A stretch of 49,759 bases of DNA from Mastigocoleus sp. MO_188.B34 (GTDB lineage Bacteria > Cyanobacteriota > Cyanobacteriia > Cyanobacteriales > Nostocaceae), in the NCBI RefSeq assembly GCF_030065675.1, contig NZ_JASJDK010000031.1, positions 1 to 49,759 on the forward strand, written 5' to 3'. Positions 45,762-49,759 of this stretch are shown piece after piece; position 1 is the first letter of the stretch, and each line of letters starts with the position of its first letter. The notes under the pieces were generated by a model. The model searched no databases. It was not told the DNA's origin and saw only the letters and a list, made by a program, of their open reading frames with translations. Both the position numbers and the translations under genes were made by a program.

Positions 45762-46574
45762 TTAGACTTTTCTTTCTGTAACTAAAGTCAAGCTTACCCA
45801 TTCACCTTTTTCGTTGTAACTGCGAATCAGTCGCTGACGCAAATTAGGTTCTATTAACCAACCAGATTCAAGAAAAATTGGTTTTCCCGATTGAGCTTCA
45901 ACTGGGAAAGTTGCAGAACTCCCACCAGGTAAAAGTAAAACATTTACTTGGTTTTCTGGGTCTTTATCGAAGTGAAGAACTGAACCTTTAACAGTTGCGC
46001 TAGAACTAATTGTCCGATTCCCAAAACTTAATTCTTGTATTAAACGCCCACTTCCATCAAGTTGCAATTGCATTTTGGTTGTGTAATTGTCTGGCAATCG
46101 CAAATCAGGATAGATTATAATTGCTTCACCTTCCCATTTCCCTAGTAAATCATCGACACGAAGTAGAGGACGTTCTTTTTTGTTAGTTCCAGCTTTATGT
46201 TCGCGAATAACAGTTATTTTACTAATGCGAGAATTACTATCAAATATTTGTACTAAACGCGAGCGATTATTCTCGTGAATTAAACCAAACTCTCCCCCAA
46301 ACAAAGAAAATCGGCTAAAGTAAATTGGACCTTGAGAAAACGCTCCATTCTCAAAAAACATGATACCGCCAATCCCTTGGGGACTGAATTCCAAAACGAT
46401 ATCTCTTTCTCCTTCCATTTGAAGGGTCAAGCGAGCATTCTGATTATTGTTATAACCTTCCAAGGTCAGACGACTGGGAGTGTCTTTGAGAAGCTCACCT
46501 TGGGGAGAAAAAGTAGTAAAAGAACCTTCCCAAACAGCCAGGTTTTCTAAAAAACATTCCCACTGAGATTTCAT
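45762..46574 (-). CDS. DUF3598 lipocalin-like protein
   Basis: A 270-aa protein starting MKSQWECFLENLAVWEGSFTTF, a typical DUF3598 opening. Alternating beta strands follow (RLTLEGYNNNQNARLTLQ, LLGKWEGEAIIIYPDLRLPDN, LHFDKDPENQVNVLLLPGG). The fold is related to the CpcS/CpeS bilin lyases and calycins, but these proteins have no proven activity. The ATG at 46574 is preferred to a TTG two codons upstream. Confidence 0.85.
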   Translation of the reverse strand: MKSQWECFLENLAVWEGSFTTFSPQGELLKDTPSRLTLEGYNNNQNARLTLQMEGERDIVLEFSPQGIGGIMFFENGAFSQGPIYFSRFSLFGGEFGLIHENNRSRLVQIFDSNSRISKITVIREHKAGTNKKERPLLRVDDLLGKWEGEAIIIYPDLRLPDNYTTKMQLQLDGSGRLIQELSFGNRTISSSATVKGSVLHFDKDPENQVNVLLLPGGSSATFPVEAQSGKPIFLESGWLIEPNLRQRLIRSYNEKGEWVSLTLVTERKV

Positions 46575-46699
46575 AGCCAAGAATTTTTAATTTTATAAGA
46601 GTAATTAATCGCTATCATCAATTACAAACTCCTAGAGATATGATAAGTCTTGATGCGAATAAATAATTTTTAGACTTTGGGATTTTAGATTCTGGGATT

Positions 46700-47602
46700 C
46701 TAGCTTTTGGCAAACCGACCTACAGCAAATATGCTACCCATAAATCCTACAAACATACCGAAACTAAAAATAACTACAGGTAAAAATAAAGTTTGAGCAA
46801 GAGAAAATTGTAAATTATTTGCCAGAAATTGGATAAATTCTGGTTGCTGAGCAGCAAAATTAGAGACTAATTGCTGGAAAATACTAATAAAACCCCAAGC
46901 TATAGTTCCTCCTGATAGACCAAAAGCCATACCTTGGAAGATAAATGGTAAATATATCCAAGCAGATGTAGCTCCTACTAATTGCATTATTTCTATTTCT
47001 TGACGTCGCGCCATAACTATCAGGCGAATTGTGGTGTTAATGACTGCAGTTGCTGTCAATGTTAAAGCCAAAGTAATACCCAAAGAAACTCTATGTAAAC
47101 CTTGGTTTAGTTGGGTAAGACGTTTTAAGGCTTCATCTACATATTGGACAGTATCAACACCTTGTAATTTAGCTAATTTAGTCGCCAAGCTCGGCATAAT
47201 ATCTGAATTACGGGCTTTCACCTCAATCTCGTCTACTAAAGGATTTCCGTTTAGCTGTGTTGTTGCACCTTCAAGATCTGAAATTCCCAATTCTTGAACT
47301 AGAGAATTCCAAGCTTGTTCTTTATGAATTGTCTTTATTTCAGCGACATCCGGTATTTTTGCGACTAAAGGAATGATTCTATCTGCACTTATATTTGGTT
47401 CCATATAGACTGATATTTCCAATTGATTGCCAAATTGGTTGAGGATATTTTCCATTAACCAGGAAGTTTGCAGGCTCATACCAAATAAAAATAGTAGTAC
47501 GGTAACTGTACTGAGCGCCGCCCAATTCATCCATCCACCACGTCGTAAACCCAAAAAAGTTTCTTTGAGCAAATAATCCATTTGAGTTAGGACTTTCAAC
47601 AT
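46700..47602 (-). CDS. ftsX: Cell division ABC permease FtsX
   Basis: A 300-aa membrane protein. A first membrane helix (WAALSTVTVLLFLFGMSL) is followed by a large extracytoplasmic domain (NQFGNQLEISVYMEPNI...VDTVQYVDEAL). The three FtsX-type helices are SLGITLALTLTATAVINTTIRL, AWIYLPFIFQGMAFGLSGG and TLFLPVVIFSFGMFVGFMGS. With FtsE it controls wall hydrolases at the septum. No ftsE is adjacent here. An in-frame ATG at 47653 would add 17 poorly conserved-looking residues; MLKVLTQMDYLLKETF is the likelier start. Confidence 0.93.
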   Translation of the reverse strand: MLKVLTQMDYLLKETFLGLRRGGWMNWAALSTVTVLLFLFGMSLQTSWLMENILNQFGNQLEISVYMEPNISADRIIPLVAKIPDVAEIKTIHKEQAWNSLVQELGISDLEGATTQLNGNPLVDEIEVKARNSDIMPSLATKLAKLQGVDTVQYVDEALKRLTQLNQGLHRVSLGITLALTLTATAVINTTIRLIVMARRQEIEIMQLVGATSAWIYLPFIFQGMAFGLSGGTIAWGFISIFQQLVSNFAAQQPEFIQFLANNLQFSLAQTLFLPVVIFSFGMFVGFMGSIFAVGRFAKS

Positions 47603-48099
47603 TGTTTTTCCCCAAATAAAGCAAGGATTTTGAATTGTTTCGGAACAACTCATTGTAAATATCTCAACTTGAAATGTCTCTATGTTTTTGGTGGTTACAT
47701 ATTTATGTCTAATGTTTATGTCAAAAATTTTCGTTCTGTTGAAACCTAATCCTTTAAAAAACTTTACTTATAAATTCTTGGCATCAACTATAAATTTGTA
47801 ATTTTTACTTCTAATTAAACTTGTAAAATTACTTAATAATACTTAGGCTAGAACATCCAACAAAAAACATTGTTGTAATTTCTCTAATCTTTACCATTGA
47901 GAAACTTTCACCTGAAAGCCAAATAAATCCAAATCAAATTTTGCCTGTACGTGGACGATAAACTTGTATGTGTTGCTTCTAGCAATGAGTAATATTCTTC
48001 AAAGCAAGCTCTGTCCTGACTTTTGATATCGAAAGCCACAAAAAACTGCTATCCTACAACCTGTAGCAAAATGTATGTCCCGACCACAGGCATCTGAAA
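47603..48099. other. Divergent intergenic region before the pentapeptide protein gene
   Basis: About 500 bp, AT-rich, with no gene supported. It should contain the promoters of ftsX and the pentapeptide protein gene. Confidence 0.4.
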
Positions 48100-49464
48100 A
48101 TGGCTCCAGACTATCATCGTGCAAAGCTAAGAGGCAAATCCTTTAAAGGTCAAGACTTAACCGGCGTAGACTTTTCCTACTCCGATATTCGAGGTGCAAA
48201 TTTTACAGGTGCAATTCTTAGAGGTGCAAATTTCAGTCATGCTAAAGCAGGACTGCAACGTCGTTGGTTTGTGATACTGGTTATCTTTTCATTATTCCTA
48301 TCCCTACTGTCCGGAAGTATTGCAGCAGTTGGTGGTTCTCTGGTTGGGTTTGTTTTAACCGAGCAGAACCAACCAAATCTGTATGTCGGTGTTGTTAGTT
48401 TAATTGTTTTAGTAATATTTTTTCTTTTAGCGATCCGTAAAGGTATAGTCGCCGCAACTGGGTTTTTAGCAGTTGCAGTCGCATGGGTCGCTGTTGCTGC
48501 AGTTGCATGGGCTGGTCTAGTCGCAGTTGCATGGGCTGGACTAGCAGCAGATACAGGAGCAATGGGTTTGGCTCAATTAGTCGCAGTAATTGTTACTGGT
48601 GCAGTTGGTGTTGTAGTGTCAGCAACCGGAGCTGTGATAGTCTCAGGCGCTGCAGCCTTAGCAGGTGCAGTTGCAGGTGTATTTGCTGTAGCTATGACTG
48701 TGGCGATCGCTGGATGCATTTCCGGTATGATAGCTGTTGCTGCATCAACCGTTGGCGTACTTGCTGGGGCGGTCGCAGCAGCTGTAGGAATTTCGGTTGT
48801 AGTACTGGCATCTTATGTTGGTTGCTCTGCCCTTGCTGGCGATGAAAAACAAAAATTAATTCGCAACATTATAGTTAATATCGCAGCTAAGTATGGCACT
48901 ACATTTCAGGGTGCGAATTTAACTGATGCTGATTTCACGCAAACAAAGCTTAAAAATACTAATTTAACCAAAGCAAACTTAACCCGTACTTGTTGGTTTC
49001 AAGTGAAAAAGTTACGTTTGGCTGCTTTTGAGAATACTTACTTAGAAAAGGAAGATTTACGAGAGCTTTTAATTACTAAGCAGCTGCAAAATCGTAACTG
49101 TGATGGCTGGGATTTGCAAGGAATTAATTTAGCAGGAGCAAATCTCAAAGATGTTAGCTTGAGTGGAGCTAATTTGAGCGAATCTAACTTGCAAAATGCT
49201 GATATTTCTCGAGGTAAATTAGTACAAGCACATGTAGATAAAACTGATTTCCGTGGTGCAAATTTAACCGGCGCATATATTGAAGATTGGCGAATTTCAC
49301 CTGACACTAAATTAGAAAATGTCAAATGTGAGTATATATTTTTGCGGGTTCCCACCACTGAAAATCCCAATCCCAACAGGCTTCCAAGCAACTGGGAAGA
49401 AACTTTTTCTGAAGGTGACTTTGCTAAATCTGTAAGTCCCTTATCAAAATTATCAAATTTATAG
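48100..49464 (+). CDS. Pentapeptide-repeat protein with Ala/Val-rich membrane region
   Basis: A 454-aa protein. The N-terminal 50 residues are pentapeptide repeats (FKGQDLTGVDFSYSDIRGANF). Residues about 55-245 are membrane-embedded, first with classical helices and then a very Ala/Gly/Val-rich tract (AVAWAGLVAVAWAGLAA). The C-terminal half returns to pentapeptide repeats (ANLTDADFTQTKLKNTNLTKANL, then NLAGANLKDVSLSGANLSE). The split pentapeptide domain around a membrane block is a known cyanobacterial layout. Function unknown. Confidence 0.9.
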   Translation: MAPDYHRAKLRGKSFKGQDLTGVDFSYSDIRGANFTGAILRGANFSHAKAGLQRRWFVILVIFSLFLSLLSGSIAAVGGSLVGFVLTEQNQPNLYVGVVSLIVLVIFFLLAIRKGIVAATGFLAVAVAWVAVAAVAWAGLVAVAWAGLAADTGAMGLAQLVAVIVTGAVGVVVSATGAVIVSGAAALAGAVAGVFAVAMTVAIAGCISGMIAVAASTVGVLAGAVAAAVGISVVVLASYVGCSALAGDEKQKLIRNIIVNIAAKYGTTFQGANLTDADFTQTKLKNTNLTKANLTRTCWFQVKKLRLAAFENTYLEKEDLRELLITKQLQNRNCDGWDLQGINLAGANLKDVSLSGANLSESNLQNADISRGKLVQAHVDKTDFRGANLTGAYIEDWRISPDTKLENVKCEYIFLRVPTTENPNPNRLPSNWEETFSEGDFAKSVSPLSKLSNL

Positions 49465-49652
49465 CTTAAGTATCATTTCATTATTAATAAATATTGATAA
49501 TATTATTTCTATTTCCGAAATGAGCTAAATTTTTGCTGTAGGAAAAATAGGTATCGAGATTTTATTACAAGCATACGAAGTATAAAGTTTGTCTTGCAGC
49601 AAAGTAAGTATCAGGCTTTTGCTTTTACTATCTTTAATTGGTGAAGTAGTAA

Positions 49653-49759
49653 TATAGCGGTTTTCATTTGAATCAAATACATTTTCTAATTCCCAAATGT
49701 AGAGACGTAAAATTTTACGTCTCTACGAGGTGTACTACACTCAACCGAAAACCGCTATA
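49653..49759. mobile_element. 107-bp MITE with 13-bp perfect inverted ends
   Basis: TATAGCGGTTTTC (49653-49665) and GAAAACCGCTATA (49747-49759) match exactly. The centre is a hairpin, TAGAGACGTAAAATTTTACGTCTCTA (split here as arms TAGAGACGTAAAA and TTTTACGTCTCTA). The TGTAGAGACG core is shared with the elements at 5485-5573 and 9967-10023. The element ends on the last base of the window. Confidence 0.8.

Noticed and set aside
48483-48845. Plus-strand Cys/Ser-rich 120-codon frame
   Set aside because: Frame-shifted shadow of the Ala/Val-rich membrane region of the pentapeptide protein.

Overview
The window comes from a filamentous, Nostocales-type cyanobacterium. It is AT-rich and carries many HIP1 octamers (GCGATCGC, for example near 3508, 11367, 16049, 24580, 40180 and 48702). 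It has heptameric short tandem repeats and many small palindromic or MITE-like repeats between genes. Its families (DUF3493, DUF3598, DUF2993, pentapeptide kinases, SLH and PEP-CTERM proteins) are typical of cyanobacteria. It looks chromosomal: most genes are housekeeping, with one clear accessory block.

Layout. 1-2900: repeat-rich DNA around one AAA ATPase whose Walker B aspartate is replaced by asparagine. 2891-5377: a DUF2993 protein, an RluB-type pseudouridine synthase and a RodZ-like HTH membrane protein. 5679-13018: the accessory block, two overlapping co-directional genes. The first encodes a 1633-aa membrane protein with a signal peptide, HEAT repeats, a NACHT NTPase and a second STAND-type ATPase. 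The second encodes an 817-aa STAND ATPase fused to a CHAT caspase-like protease. Together they resemble an NLR-like sensor plus protease effector and are the best candidate here for an undescribed conflict or defence system. 13068-17052: dienelactone hydrolase and UvrA. 17802-25153: PEP-CTERM protein, pentapeptide-repeat Ser/Thr kinase, alpha/beta hydrolase, Spy-like small protein, MnmA and the NAD(P)HX repair enzyme. 25407-28946: SDH-type ClpP-fold membrane protease, PG-binding Pro/Thr-repeat protein and a conserved membrane protein. 29147-35405: the conserved rimP-nusA-ylxR-infB translation/transcription cluster, with a terminator-like hairpin just before rimP and a terminator after infB. 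35850-40453: a small cyanobacterial protein, a beta-helix/SLH protein, a DUF3493 protein, tRNA-Thr(CGT) and a REC-GGDEF regulator. 41415-49464: small proteins, an Spx/ArsC-like protein, HemD, a monoglyceride-lipase-like hydrolase, a truncated PD-(D/E)XK transposase-like remnant, DUF3598, FtsX and a pentapeptide membrane protein. A perfect-ended MITE closes the window.

Most genes are monocistronic and separated by 150-950 bp of repeat-bearing DNA. The clear exceptions are the overlapping NACHT/CHAT pair and the nusA-infB cluster. All domain calls are by eye; no database search was run.
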